A stretch of DNA of 58,892 bases from Comamonas sp. (GCA_015478895.1 JADMKK010000037.1:29512-88403); one strand, 5' to 3'. Positions 41,894 through 51,466 are shown, counted from the stretch's first letter. The notes: generated by a model from the letters alone, not told the origin. Translations and numbers: made by a program.

Positions 41894-42628
41894 ATGTCTT
41901 CCTCTCCTCACAATTTTCCCGTCATCCCCAGTGCCTCTGCGCGTGCTGCCAAAAGCCTAGGCGGCAGCGGGCACCGTGCCTCGCCCAAGGGGCTGCAGAC
42001 CCGCTCTCACATCATCGATACTGCGCTGCAGCTGGCCACGCACAACGGCTTGGAAAGTCTGTCGATTGGCGGTTTGGCAGAAGCCACCAGCATGAGCAAG
42101 TCAGGTGTCTTTGCGCATTTTGGCTCGCGTGAAGAGTTGCAAATCTGCGTCATCCGCGAATACCACCAGCGCTTTGAGCAAGAGGTCTTCTTCCCCGCCT
42201 TGCAGGGCGAACGTGGCCTGCCGCGCTTGCGTGCTTTGTTTGACAACTGGATGAAGCGCACATCGATTGAGCTGGACTCAGGCTGCATCTACATCAGTGG
42301 TGCGATTGAGTTTCACGACAGCATTGGGCCGGTGCGGGACGCGCTGGTCGAATCCATCGGCATCTGGCATGCCGCCATGCGCCGCACCATTGAGCAATGC
42401 AAGGAGCTGGGTCAATTGATGGCGGATGCCGACAGCAGCCAGATTCTGACGGAGGTGCACGCTTTGATTCTGGTGCTGCATTACGAGGCGCGTTTCATGC
42501 GCAGTGCAGGCGCTATGCAAAGAGCACTGACAGGTTTTGAAAATATTCTGCTGCGCTACAGCGCACAGCTGGCCCTCGCAGGCCCCGCGGGCAAGAGCAG
42601 GAAGACTGCCCAAGAGTTGCCCCAATAA
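41894..42628 (+). CDS. TetR/AcrR family regulator of a fatty-acid degradation operon
   Basis: This 244-residue repressor has a 35-residue basic N-terminal tail, a HTH (RSHIIDTALQLATHNGLESLSIGGLAEATSMSKSGVFAHFGSREELQICVI), and a ligand domain (LDSGCIYISGAIEFHDSIGPVRDAL) similar to acyl-CoA-type TetR regulators. It directly precedes the acyl-CoA dehydrogenase gene (42 bp), and a 34-bp palindrome lies just upstream of its own start. A fatty acyl-CoA effector is inferred from context, not read from the sequence. Confidence 0.88.
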   Translation: MSSSPHNFPVIPSASARAAKSLGGSGHRASPKGLQTRSHIIDTALQLATHNGLESLSIGGLAEATSMSKSGVFAHFGSREELQICVIREYHQRFEQEVFFPALQGERGLPRLRALFDNWMKRTSIELDSGCIYISGAIEFHDSIGPVRDALVESIGIWHAAMRRTIEQCKELGQLMADADSSQILTEVHALILVLHYEARFMRSAGAMQRALTGFENILLRYSAQLALAGPAGKSRKTAQELPQ

Positions 42629-42670
42629 ATTCTGAACAACAACCATTGACCATTCCAAGGAGACATCACC

Positions 42671-44467
42671 ATGCCCAGCTACAACCCGCCCCTGCGCGAC
42701 ATGCAATTCTTGATGCACGAAGTCTTCCAGCTGGAAGATGAATACAAGGCACTGCCCAAGCATGCTGAGGTGGATGCCGACACTATTAACGCTGTGCTGG
42801 AAGAAGCCGGCAAGTTTGCTGCCAACGTCACTTTTCCGCTGAACATCAGCGGCGACGAAGAAGGCTGCCAGCTGGACAAGACCACGCACGAAGTGACCAC
42901 GCCCAAGGGCTACAAAGAGGCCTACCAGCAGTTTGTGGAAGGTGGCTGGCCCGCGCTGTCGTGCGACCCTGCCTACGGTGGCCAGGGGCTGCCGTTTGCA
43001 GTGAACTCTGCGTTGTACGAAATGCTCAACAGCGCGAATCAGGCCTGGACCATGTACCCGGGCTTGTCGCACGGTGCGTACGAAGCCCTGCATGCACATG
43101 GCTCCGATGAACTCAAAGCCAAGTACCTGCCCAAGCTGACCAGTGGTGAGTGGACCGGCACCATGTGCCTGACCGAACCGCATTGCGGCACCGACCTGGG
43201 CCTGCTGCGCTCCAAGGCCGAGCCGCAGGCCGATGGCACTTACAAGATCACCGGCAACAAGATCTTTATCTCCGCCGGTGAACATGATTTCACCTCCAAC
43301 ATCATCCATTTGGTGCTGGCGCGTTTGCCGGATGCACCGGTTGGCTCCAAAGGCATCAGCCTGTTCGTCGTACCCAAGTACAAGGTGAATGCCGACAGCT
43401 CCATCGGTGAGCGCAATGGCATTTACTGCGGCGGTCTGGAGCACAAGATGGGCATCAAGTCCAACGCAACAGCCCAAATCGTGATGGAGGACGCCGTAGG
43501 TGAAATGGTGGGCCAGCCCAACAAGGGTCTGCAAGCCATGTTCGTGATGATGAACGCTGCCCGCCTGGGCGTGGGCAACCAGTCGCTGGGCCTGACTGAA
43601 GTGGCCTACCAAAACGCGCTGGCCTACGCCAAAGACCGCCTGCAAATGCGCAGCCTGTCGGGCACCAAGGCCAAGGACAAACCCGCCGACCCGATCATCG
43701 TGCACCCTGATGTGCGCCGCATGCTGCTGACTGCCAAAGCCTATGCAGAAGGTGGCCGTGCGCTGTCCACCTTCTGCGCTTTGCTGATCGACAAAGAGCT
43801 GAATCACCCGGATGAAAAAGTGCGCAAGGACAGCGGCGAGCTGGTCGCGTTGCTCACACCCATCGTCAAAGCCTTCCTGACCGACAACGGCTGGATTGCC
43901 ACCAACGCCAGCCAGCAGGTATTTGGCGGCCATGGCTTCATCAAGGAATGGGGCATGGAGCAGTACGTGCGCGACAACCGCATCAACATGATCTATGAAG
44001 GCACCAACGGCGTGCAGGCGCTGGACTTGCTGGGCCGCAAGGTGCTGGGCAACCAAGGTGCCAGCCTGCGCAAGTTCGGCAAGCTGGTGGCGGCCTTGGT
44101 GGAAGAAGAGGGCGTCAACGAAAAGATGGCCGAGTTCATCAACCCGATTGCCATGCTGGGCGACCAGATGACCAAGTTCACGACCGAAATCGGCTTCAAG
44201 GGCATGCAAAACCCCGACGAAGTGGGCGCGGCCTCTGTGGACTACCTGCGCGTAGCCGGCCACTTGGTGTTTGGCTATTTGTTTGCCCGCATGGCGCAAG
44301 TGGCGCTGCGCCAGATTGCGGCTGGCAATAGCGATCCGTACTACCTGGGCAAGCTGCAAACCGCGCGCTTTTACTTTGCCAAGCTGTTCCCGGAAACCGT
44401 CACGCTGATGCGCACGGCCCGCGCTGGCAGCAAGGTGCTGATGGATACCGATGCTGCTCTCGCTTAA
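42671..44467 (+). CDS. acyl-CoA dehydrogenase (DmdC/FadE-like, with extra C-terminal domain)
   Basis: This 598-residue FAD enzyme introduces the alpha-beta double bond in acyl-CoA. It belongs to the long form with the N-terminal PSYNPPLRDMQFLMHEVF segment and a C-terminal four-helix extension after the core. Motifs: WTGTMCLTEPHCGTDLGLLRSKA (FAD), FISAGEHD, CGGLEHKMGIKSNAT, and MIYEGTNGVQALDLLGRKVL with catalytic-type Glu near residue 443. AAGGAGA lies nine bases before ATG 42671. It is the first structural gene after the TetR regulator; chain-length preference is unknown. Confidence 0.93.
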   Translation: MPSYNPPLRDMQFLMHEVFQLEDEYKALPKHAEVDADTINAVLEEAGKFAANVTFPLNISGDEEGCQLDKTTHEVTTPKGYKEAYQQFVEGGWPALSCDPAYGGQGLPFAVNSALYEMLNSANQAWTMYPGLSHGAYEALHAHGSDELKAKYLPKLTSGEWTGTMCLTEPHCGTDLGLLRSKAEPQADGTYKITGNKIFISAGEHDFTSNIIHLVLARLPDAPVGSKGISLFVVPKYKVNADSSIGERNGIYCGGLEHKMGIKSNATAQIVMEDAVGEMVGQPNKGLQAMFVMMNAARLGVGNQSLGLTEVAYQNALAYAKDRLQMRSLSGTKAKDKPADPIIVHPDVRRMLLTAKAYAEGGRALSTFCALLIDKELNHPDEKVRKDSGELVALLTPIVKAFLTDNGWIATNASQQVFGGHGFIKEWGMEQYVRDNRINMIYEGTNGVQALDLLGRKVLGNQGASLRKFGKLVAALVEEEGVNEKMAEFINPIAMLGDQMTKFTTEIGFKGMQNPDEVGAASVDYLRVAGHLVFGYLFARMAQVALRQIAAGNSDPYYLGKLQTARFYFAKLFPETVTLMRTARAGSKVLMDTDAALA

Positions 44468-44524
44468 GTAGCTGCTTGCCAGCGTATTTCCTGCAATGTG
44501 ACAGTGTTTCATACGGAGGTTTCC

Positions 44525-44959
44525 ATGAATAAAGCCCTAGCAGCTCTGGTTTTTGTAGCTTTTGGTGCGCCAGCCATGGCGCAGATGTCGCCCGTGGGTG
44601 TATGGAAAAGCATGGATGAAAAGACGGGCGCAGCCAAGTCGGAAGTGCGCATTACCGACAACGGTGGTGTGCTGTCTGGCAAGGTAGAACGCATCTTGCG
44701 CGTGGGGGCGGACCCGGCTGCGGTTTGCGACAAGTGCAGCGATGACCGCAAGGACCAGCCGATGGTTGGCCTGGAAATCATCCGTGGGGCCAAGAAGGCC
44801 GAGGGCAAGGATGTCTGGGAAGACGGAAAGATCCTCGATCCTGAAAACGGCAAAAACTACACATTGCGCATGACCCCGATTGAAGGCGGCGCGAAGCTGG
44901 AAGTACGCGGCTCGATTGGCCCATTCGGACGCACCCAGACCTGGGTGCGCGTGCAGTAA
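44525..44959 (+). CDS. DUF2147 family secreted protein
   Basis: This 144-residue protein has a clear signal peptide (ALAALVFVAFGAPAMA). The mature part (SPVGVWKSMDEKTGAAKSEVRITDNGGVLSGKVERIL ... DQPMVGLEIIRG ... WEDGKILDPENGKNYTLRMTPIEGGAKLEVRGSIGPFGRTQTWVRV) matches DUF2147, a periplasmic beta-barrel-like family of unknown function. GGAGG precedes ATG 44525; the upstream in-frame GTG 44498 is not needed. It sits inside the beta-oxidation cluster and may deal with envelope effects of fatty acids (inference). Confidence 0.88.
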   Translation: MNKALAALVFVAFGAPAMAQMSPVGVWKSMDEKTGAAKSEVRITDNGGVLSGKVERILRVGADPAAVCDKCSDDRKDQPMVGLEIIRGAKKAEGKDVWEDGKILDPENGKNYTLRMTPIEGGAKLEVRGSIGPFGRTQTWVRVQ

Positions 44960-45032
44960 AGAAGAACAACGCTGACCCAGTCTGCATGGCGCCATCCTGG
45001 TGGGGCGCCATGCAGTGACCTGGGTGGCATTC

Positions 45033-47447
45033 ATGGAACATCTCATGTCCCGATTCAATGTGAAGAAAGTCGCCGTACTGGGCGCAGGCGTGATGGGCGC
45101 GCAAATTGCCGCGCACCTGGTCAACGTCAAAGTGCCGGTCATCTTGTTTGACCTGCCTGCCAAAGAAGGCTCCAAAAGTGCCATCGCTGAAAAAGCGATT
45201 GCCAATCTGAAAAAACTCAAGCCCTCGCCGATTGGTGTGGCTGAAGATGCCGACCTGATTCAGGCCGCCAATTACGAAGAGCACCTCAAGCTGCTCAAGG
45301 GCTGCGACCTCATCATCGAGGCGATTGCCGAGCGCATGGACTGGAAGCTCGATCTGTACACCAAGATCGCGCCGTTTGTGGCCAAGCACGCGCTGGTGGC
45401 ATCGAACACCTCGGGCCTGTCGATCACCAAGCTGTCTGAGGCACTGCCTGAAGCCATCAAGCCGCGTTTTTGCGGTATTCACTTCTTCAACCCACCGCGC
45501 TATATGCCACTGGTGGAGTTGATCAACACGCCCACCACCAAGCCCGAGGTGCTGGACCAGCTCGAAGCCTTTGTGACCAGCGGTCTGGGCAAGGGTGTGG
45601 TGCGTGCCAAAGACACGCCCAACTTCATTGCCAACCGCATCGGCATTGCCGGCATGCTGGCCACGATGAAAGAGGTGGAGAACTTCGGCCTGACCTATGA
45701 CGTGGTGGATGATCTGACTGGCAAGAAGCTGGGCCGCGCATCGTCGGGTACTTTCCGCACGGCTGATGTGGTGGGTCTGGATACCATGGCCCACGTCATC
45801 AAAACGCTGCAGGACAACCTGAGCGCGGAGACTGACCCGTTCTACGACAGCTTTGGCACGCCCCCCGTGCTCAAAAAGCTGCTGGAATTGGGCAATCTGG
45901 GTCAAAAAACCAAGGCCGGTTTCTACAAAAAAGTGGGCCGCGACATTTTGCAGTTTGAGCTGGACAGCGAAGACTACACCCCCGGTGGCGGCAAGGCCGA
46001 CGAGGTGTACGCGCGCATGCTCAAAAAGCCTGCGGCCGAGCGCCTGAAGCTGCTGCGCAACGCCGAAGGCGCGCCCGGCCAGTTCCTGTGGGCCATTTTG
46101 CGCAACAGCTTCCATTACGCAGCGGTGCACCTGGAGACCATTGCCGATTCCGCGCGCGATGTGGACCAGGCCATGCGCTGGGGCTTTGGCATGAAGCAAG
46201 GCCCGTTCGAGCTGTGGCAAGAAGCGGGCTGGCTGGAAGTGGCGCAGATGATTCAGGAAGACATCGACGCTGGCAAGGCACTGTCCAAAGCGCCATTACC
46301 GAAGTGGGTGTTTGAAGGCCCGGTGGCTGCAGCCGGTGGCGTGCACACGGGCGAAGGTTCGTGGAGCCCTGCGCTGAATAAATTTGTAGCGCGCCGCGTA
46401 CTGCCTGTCTACGAAAGACAGCTTTTCCCTGAAAAACTGCTGGGTGAAACCAGCTTGCCGGACTGGAAGACTGCGGGCACCACGCTGTTCGAATCCAAGG
46501 TGCTGCGCACCTGGACGCTGGATGGCGAGATTTTGATTGCCAGCATCAAGAACAAGATGCACGCCATCAGCCCTGAAGTCATGGAAGGCTTGATGGACGC
46601 GGTAGATACCGCCGAGCAAGACTTCCAAGGCATGGTGATCTGGTCGGGCGACGCACCGTTCAGCGTGGGCGCCGATCTGGAGGCCACCATGCCTGCTTTC
46701 CTGGTGGGTGGCGCAGATGCCATCGACAGCATCGAGTCGGAGTTGCAGGCCATGATGATGCGCTTGCGCTACGCGCAAGTGCCGGTGGTGTCTGCCATCC
46801 ACGGCATGGCGCTGGGCGGTGGCTGCGAAATGGCCGTGTACTCGGCCCGCCGCGTGGCGCACATGGAAAGCTATATCGGTCTGGTCGAAGTCGGCGTGGG
46901 CCTGGTGCCCGGCGCCGGCGGCCTGACCTATATCGCCCGCCGTGCCGCCGAGAACATGGCGCTGTCGACCAGCAAGGATGTGCTGCCTTTCCTGACCGAA
47001 GGATTTACCGCTGCGGCCATGGCCAAGGTGGGCACCAGCGCGATCGAGTCGCGCAAGCTGGGCTATTTGCTGGACTCCGACATCATCGTGCCGCACAAGG
47101 ATGAAGTGCTGTTTGTCGCCATCAATGAAGCCAAGGCCATGGCCGCTGGCGGTTGGCGCGCGCCCACCAAGCGCAGCTTCCCGGTCGCTGGTCGCAACGG
47201 TATTGCGACCATCACTGCGCAATTGGTGAACATGCGTGACGGCGGCTTTATCAGCGCCTATGACTTCAAGATCGCCGTGATGATTGCCGAGGTGGTCTGC
47301 GGCGGTGATGTGGATGCAGGCTCTTTGGTGACGGAGGAATACCTGTTGGCGATGGAGCGCAAAGTGTTCTGCCACCTGATTGGGCAACCCAAGACGCACG
47401 AGCGGATTCTGGGGATGTTGAACACTGGCAAGCCAGTCCGTAACTGA
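45033..47447 (+). CDS. 3-hydroxyacyl-CoA dehydrogenase / enoyl-CoA hydratase fusion (FadB-type, dehydrogenase first)
   Basis: This is an 804-residue bifunctional beta-oxidation enzyme. The N-terminal NAD-binding domain (VAVLGAGVMGAQIAAHLV, about 8-25) is followed by CGIHFFNPPRYMPLVELI and the 3HCDH C-domain. A crotonase domain lies at the C-terminus (about 490-700) with SAIHGMALGGGCEMAVYSARR and the second hydratase Glu in YIGLVEVGVGLVPGAGG. Both Glu residues needed for hydration are present. The order is the reverse of E. coli FadB. ATG 45033 was chosen over 45045 (MSRFNVKK) and 45000. With the thiolase downstream it completes the cycle. Confidence 0.94.
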   Translation: MEHLMSRFNVKKVAVLGAGVMGAQIAAHLVNVKVPVILFDLPAKEGSKSAIAEKAIANLKKLKPSPIGVAEDADLIQAANYEEHLKLLKGCDLIIEAIAERMDWKLDLYTKIAPFVAKHALVASNTSGLSITKLSEALPEAIKPRFCGIHFFNPPRYMPLVELINTPTTKPEVLDQLEAFVTSGLGKGVVRAKDTPNFIANRIGIAGMLATMKEVENFGLTYDVVDDLTGKKLGRASSGTFRTADVVGLDTMAHVIKTLQDNLSAETDPFYDSFGTPPVLKKLLELGNLGQKTKAGFYKKVGRDILQFELDSEDYTPGGGKADEVYARMLKKPAAERLKLLRNAEGAPGQFLWAILRNSFHYAAVHLETIADSARDVDQAMRWGFGMKQGPFELWQEAGWLEVAQMIQEDIDAGKALSKAPLPKWVFEGPVAAAGGVHTGEGSWSPALNKFVARRVLPVYERQLFPEKLLGETSLPDWKTAGTTLFESKVLRTWTLDGEILIASIKNKMHAISPEVMEGLMDAVDTAEQDFQGMVIWSGDAPFSVGADLEATMPAFLVGGADAIDSIESELQAMMMRLRYAQVPVVSAIHGMALGGGCEMAVYSARRVAHMESYIGLVEVGVGLVPGAGGLTYIARRAAENMALSTSKDVLPFLTEGFTAAAMAKVGTSAIESRKLGYLLDSDIIVPHKDEVLFVAINEAKAMAAGGWRAPTKRSFPVAGRNGIATITAQLVNMRDGGFISAYDFKIAVMIAEVVCGGDVDAGSLVTEEYLLAMERKVFCHLIGQPKTHERILGMLNTGKPVRN

Positions 47448-47466
47448 TGGGCAGGGAGATAGAACT

Positions 47467-48660
47467 ATGAAACAAGTACAAGACGCCTACATCGTTGCCG
47501 CCACCCGTACGCCCATTGGCCGTTCGGGCCGTGGTTATTTCAAAAACACCCGTCCGGATGATCTGCTGGTCGCTGCCATCAAGTCGGCCATGCTGCAAGT
47601 GCCCACGCTGGACCCTAAGGCGATTGAAGACTCCATCATTGGTTGCTCTTTTCCTGAAGGTGAACAGGGCATGAACATGGCGCGTATCGCCATGGGCTTG
47701 GCCTTTAGCCATCCAGTGGGCGGCATCACCGTGAACCGTTTTTGCGCCTCGGGCGTCTCGGCCATCCAGATGGCGGCGGACCGCATCCGTGTGGGTGAAG
47801 CCGATGTATTGATCGCCGGTGGTGCCGAGTCCATGAGCCTGGTGCCCATGGGTGGTAACAAGCCGTCCTTCAACCCTGAGGTGTTTGCGCGCGATGAAAA
47901 CGTGGGCATTGCCTATGGCATGGGCCTGACCGCTGAAAAAGTGGCGCAGCAATGGAAAGTATCCCGCGAGCAGCAGGATGCTTTTGCGCTGGAATCGCAC
48001 CTGCGTGCCATCAAGGCGCAGCAGTCGGGCGAGTTCACGGACGAAATCACGCCGTTTGAGATTGTCGATCGCATGCCGAACTTGGCGACTGGTGAAGTCA
48101 TCACCAAGACCCGCACGGTGCACTTGGACGAAGGCCCACGCCCCGATACATCGCTGGAAGGCTTGGCCAAGCTGCGCCCCGTGTTCGCGGCGCGTGGTTC
48201 GGTCACGGCGGGTAACTCATCGCAAACCAGTGACGGCGCTGGCGCATTGATTTTGGCCAGCGAAAAAGCCGTCAAACAGTTTGGCCTGACCCCTTTGGCG
48301 CGTTTTGTGAGCTTTGCCGCGCGCGGTGTGCCGCCCGAGATCATGGGCATTGGCCCGATTGAGGCGATTCCTGCTGCCCTGCGTTATGCCGGTATCAACT
48401 CCCAGGATATCGACTGGTACGAACTCAACGAAGCCTTTGCTGCGCAGTCGCTGGCGGTGATGAACACGCTGGGTCTGAATCCCGCCAAGGTCAATCCCAT
48501 GGGCGGCGCGATTGCACTGGGCCACCCGCTGGGTGCCACCGGTGCCATCCGTGCTGCCACGGTGGTACATGCACTGCGCCGCCACAACCTGAAGTACGGC
48601 ATGGTCACGATGTGCGTGGGCACAGGCCAGGGCGCTGCTGGCATCTTCGAGCGCGTCTAG
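47467..48660 (+). CDS. fadA: acetyl-CoA C-acyltransferase (3-ketoacyl-CoA thiolase)
   Basis: This 397-residue thiolase cleaves 3-ketoacyl-CoA in the last step of beta-oxidation. The catalytic nucleophile is C93 in VNRFCASGVSAIQMAADRI. Other residues are in NEAFAAQSLAVM (His-site region), GGAIALGHPLGATGAIR, and the second Cys in MVTMCVGTGQGAAGIFE. GGGAG precedes ATG 47467. It is 19 bp after the FadB-type gene and 4 bp before a hydrolase gene. The symbol is by family role; several thiolase paralogues may exist in the genome. Confidence 0.92.
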   Translation: MKQVQDAYIVAATRTPIGRSGRGYFKNTRPDDLLVAAIKSAMLQVPTLDPKAIEDSIIGCSFPEGEQGMNMARIAMGLAFSHPVGGITVNRFCASGVSAIQMAADRIRVGEADVLIAGGAESMSLVPMGGNKPSFNPEVFARDENVGIAYGMGLTAEKVAQQWKVSREQQDAFALESHLRAIKAQQSGEFTDEITPFEIVDRMPNLATGEVITKTRTVHLDEGPRPDTSLEGLAKLRPVFAARGSVTAGNSSQTSDGAGALILASEKAVKQFGLTPLARFVSFAARGVPPEIMGIGPIEAIPAALRYAGINSQDIDWYELNEAFAAQSLAVMNTLGLNPAKVNPMGGAIALGHPLGATGAIRAATVVHALRRHNLKYGMVTMCVGTGQGAAGIFERV

Positions 48661-48664
48661 GCCT

Positions 48665-49624
48665 ATGACTGACGCAAGCACAGCGAGCCCTGCTCTGAAG
48701 GTGCGCTGGCAAGCGTCAGCGCTGGAGGTGGCAGGCGCTGCAGGGCCTTTGGCGCTGCGCACCTGCCTGCCGGTTTCCACACCCGTGCGTGCACAACTGG
48801 TGGTGGCAGCGGCCATTGGTGTGCCGCAAACCTTCTACACCGCATTTGCGCAGTGGCTGGCACAGCAGGGGTTTGCTGTCACCACATTTGACTACCGGGG
48901 CCATGCGGCTTCGCAGCACGGCCCCTTGCGTAAGAACAAAGCCGATTTGCTGGACTGGGCGGCGGACTGCAATGCCGTGGCGCAGCATGTGCGTGCGCGG
49001 GCTGCAGGCATTCCGCTGTTCTGGATGGGGCACAGCGTAGGTGCCCAATTGCCAGGTATGAGCGACCCGCCTTTGCCGATTGATGGCTTGCTCAGCATTG
49101 CCAGCGGCAGCGGTTATTGGCGTGACAATGCCGCGCCTACGCGGCGCAAAGTACTGCTGTGGTGGCATGTCATCGCACCGGTCATGACGGTCGTATGTGG
49201 ATGTATGCCGGGGAAAAAATGGGGACTGGTGGGTGACTTGCCCGCAGGCGTCATTTGGCAGTGGCGCAAATGGTGCATGCACCCACGCTACGGGATTGGT
49301 GTGGAAGGGCCGCGCTTGTACGACGCTTATGCCGGGGCACGTTACCCATTGCACGTCATATCGGTGGACGACGACGAAATGATGTCGTGGCGCTCCACCG
49401 CTTCACTGATGAGCTGGTACCGCAACGCAGTACAGACCGCGGAACGCATCCATGCGCACGATGTGCCGCAGCGCCGGATTGGGCATTTCGGCTTCTTTCG
49501 CAGTGAGATGCAAGACCACCTGTGGCCGCGCGCGCTGCAGACGCTGGAGCGCTGGATGCAGGGACCGCAGACTTTAGGGGCTAACCCGAAGGTGGCACCC
49601 AAGGCGCAGAGGTATGCAGCGTAA
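48665..49624 (+). CDS. alpha/beta hydrolase of the acyl-operon
   Basis: This 319-residue hydrolase has an oxyanion and nucleophile elbow FWMGHSVGAQL (Ser124), FDYRGHAASQHG, and an acid/His region with YPLHVISVDDDEMMS and RRIGHFGFF. The pattern resembles the UCP037442/YheT-like alpha/beta hydrolases. The substrate is unknown; position between thiolase and thioesterase genes suggests acyl-ester or acyl-CoA hydrolysis. No signal peptide, so cytoplasmic. It starts 4 bp after the thiolase stop. Confidence 0.82.
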   Translation: MTDASTASPALKVRWQASALEVAGAAGPLALRTCLPVSTPVRAQLVVAAAIGVPQTFYTAFAQWLAQQGFAVTTFDYRGHAASQHGPLRKNKADLLDWAADCNAVAQHVRARAAGIPLFWMGHSVGAQLPGMSDPPLPIDGLLSIASGSGYWRDNAAPTRRKVLLWWHVIAPVMTVVCGCMPGKKWGLVGDLPAGVIWQWRKWCMHPRYGIGVEGPRLYDAYAGARYPLHVISVDDDEMMSWRSTASLMSWYRNAVQTAERIHAHDVPQRRIGHFGFFRSEMQDHLWPRALQTLERWMQGPQTLGANPKVAPKAQRYAA

Positions 49625-49705
49625 GTTGCTAAAGTGCGGAATTCCATCGCCCCGCTTTAGACGGCATGTTGGATGCTGGTTACGTTGCAATTTTTTGGAG
49701 GCACC

Positions 49706-50572
49706 ATGAACCAACCACCTTCTCCCGCTCACCCCAGTGCTGGTGGCGGTTTGGAGACTCACCCCTTCGATCAAGCATTGCTGATGACGCCCGAGCACGA
49801 TGGCAGCGTGCAAGCCCAGGCGCATCCTGCGTACTGGAACATGGTCGGGCCTTATGGCGGCGTGACCGCTGCGCAAATGCTGCAAGCCGTGCTGCAGCAC
49901 CCTGAAGTGCTGGGCGACCCGATTTCCATGACGGTGAACTTTGCAGGCCCCGTGCAGGCGGGCAACTTGCGCATTGAAGCCGTGCCTGCGCGCACCAACC
50001 GCTCGACCCAACACTGGACCGTGCATATGGGCCAGCGCAATGCAGAAGGTCTATTTGAAATCAGCACCACTGCCACCGTCATTACGGCAGTGCGGCGTGA
50101 GACTTTCAGCGTCGACGATATCCCCAAGCCCGCCATGCCTGCCCCCAGCACCTGCGAGCGCTACGACACCCGCAAGTCCATGGAGTGGCTGAACCGCTAT
50201 GACATGCGCGTGGTGCAAGGCGCCATTCCCAAAGCGTGGGATGACAGCGAGCAAGAAAGCATTACCCAGCTGTGGGTGCGCGATGATCCACCGCGCCCGC
50301 TGGACTTTGCTGCGCTGGCTGCGCTGTGCGATGTGTTTTATCCCCGCATCTGGCTACGCCGTGCACGCCAGGTTCCTGCAGGCACGGTGGGGATGACCGT
50401 ATATTTCCACGCTGACCGCGCGCAGCTTGCCAAGCAGGGCAACCAGCACCTGCTGGCCCAGGCCAGCGCGCAGACATTTCGCAATGGCTTTTTTGACCAG
50501 ACCGCCCAGCTGTGGGACAGCGAAGGCGAGCTGCTGGCCACCAGCCACCAAATCGTTTACTACAAAGCGTAA
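49706..50572 (+). CDS. acyl-CoA thioesterase, double-hotdog type
   Basis: This 288-residue protein is organised as two hotdog halves typical of TesB-like/4HBT_3 thioesterases: HPAYWNMVGPYGGVTAAQMLQAVL, MTVNFAGPVQAGNLRIEA, SITQLWVRDDPPRPLDFAALAALCD, and a final FFDQTAQLWDSEGELLATSHQI. It would hydrolyse acyl-CoA to free acid and CoA. The strong GGAGG four bases before ATG 49706 overrules the upstream in-frame start at 49673. It is 2 bp before the crotonase start. Confidence 0.85.
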   Translation: MNQPPSPAHPSAGGGLETHPFDQALLMTPEHDGSVQAQAHPAYWNMVGPYGGVTAAQMLQAVLQHPEVLGDPISMTVNFAGPVQAGNLRIEAVPARTNRSTQHWTVHMGQRNAEGLFEISTTATVITAVRRETFSVDDIPKPAMPAPSTCERYDTRKSMEWLNRYDMRVVQGAIPKAWDDSEQESITQLWVRDDPPRPLDFAALAALCDVFYPRIWLRRARQVPAGTVGMTVYFHADRAQLAKQGNQHLLAQASAQTFRNGFFDQTAQLWDSEGELLATSHQIVYYKA

Positions 50573-50574
50573 AA

Positions 50575-51366
50575 ATGACCGAAACCACCTACCAGGACAT
50601 CTTGGTTCATACCGAAGCCGGTGTACGCACCATCACGCTCAACCGTGTAGACAAGAAAAACTCCATCACCCAGGCCATGTACGGCGTCATGGCCGAAGCG
50701 CTGTCCAGCGCCGTGGCTGACGATGCCGTGCGCGTCGTGGTGCTGCAAGGCGGTGTCACCGTGTTCAGCGCCGGCAATGACATCGGTGACTTCTTGGCGC
50801 GCCAAGGCGCAAGCGATGGCCTGCCCCAGCAAAGCCCGGTGTTCCAGTTCTTGCACGCACTGGTGGATTTTCCCAAGCCACTGATTGCCGCTGTGGCCGG
50901 CCCGGCCGTGGGCATCGGTACCACCATGCTGCTGCACTGTGACTTGGTCTACGCCGGTGACAACGCCGCGTTCTCCATGCCCTTTGTGAATCTGGGCCTG
51001 TGCCCCGAAGCCGCTTCCAGCCTGCTGCTGCCCCGCCTGATGGGCTACCAGCGCGCGGCCGAAGCGCTGCTGCTGGGCGAGCCCTTCATGGCCGAAGCTG
51101 CCATGGAAGCCGGCTTGGTCAACCGCGTAGTGCCTCCGACCGAAGTCAACGGCATGGCGCAGTTGCAGGCCAAGAAACTGGCGGCCAAGCCTTTGTCGGC
51201 GCTGATGGAAACCAAGCGTTTGATGAAGGGCAGCCAGCGCCAGGACATCAAGGCGCAAATGGCCGAAGAAGGCCAGAGCTTTGGCACCATGCTGACCCAG
51301 CCCGCCGCCCGCGAAGCCTTCACCGCATTCATGGAAAAACGCAGGCCTGACTTCAGCAAATGCTGA
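50575..51366 (+). CDS. crotonase family protein, probably enoyl-CoA isomerase/hydratase
   Basis: This 263-residue crotonase-fold enzyme has ITLNRVDKKNSITQAMYGVM, FSAGNDIGDF, AAVAGPAVGIGTTMLLHCDLVYA and FVNLGLCPEAASSLLLPRLMG. The two Glu positions of classical hydratase are not conserved, whereas the Glu in PEAASS matches the catalytic position of peroxisomal delta3,delta2-enoyl-CoA isomerase (ECI2 type). It may thus serve unsaturated fatty acids. ATG 50575 follows the thioesterase stop directly. This is the last gene of the apparent TetR-controlled operon. Confidence 0.88.
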   Translation: MTETTYQDILVHTEAGVRTITLNRVDKKNSITQAMYGVMAEALSSAVADDAVRVVVLQGGVTVFSAGNDIGDFLARQGASDGLPQQSPVFQFLHALVDFPKPLIAAVAGPAVGIGTTMLLHCDLVYAGDNAAFSMPFVNLGLCPEAASSLLLPRLMGYQRAAEALLLGEPFMAEAAMEAGLVNRVVPPTEVNGMAQLQAKKLAAKPLSALMETKRLMKGSQRQDIKAQMAEEGQSFGTMLTQPAAREAFTAFMEKRRPDFSKC

Positions 51367-51438
51367 AGACAGTAGCGCAGCGTAGCTGTACGTACCGCGA
51401 AGCGGGTAAGCGCTTCACTAAAAGAGAAAACCTGAAAT

Positions 51439-51455
51439 AGCAGCCACCGGCTGCT
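51439..51455 (+). terminator. hairpin after the crotonase gene
   Basis: AGCAGCC-ACC-GGCTGCT forms a perfect seven-pair stem, 72 bp after the crotonase stop and just before the interspersed repeat. Only a weak T-rich tail follows, so termination is uncertain. Confidence 0.4.
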
Positions 51456-51466
51456 GCATTATTAAG

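Noticed and set aside
42278..44512. A 744-codon open frame antisense to the acyl-CoA dehydrogenase gene
   Set aside because: It is a shadow of the strong codon bias of the sense gene; its His/Gln/Val-rich translation has no recognisable domain.
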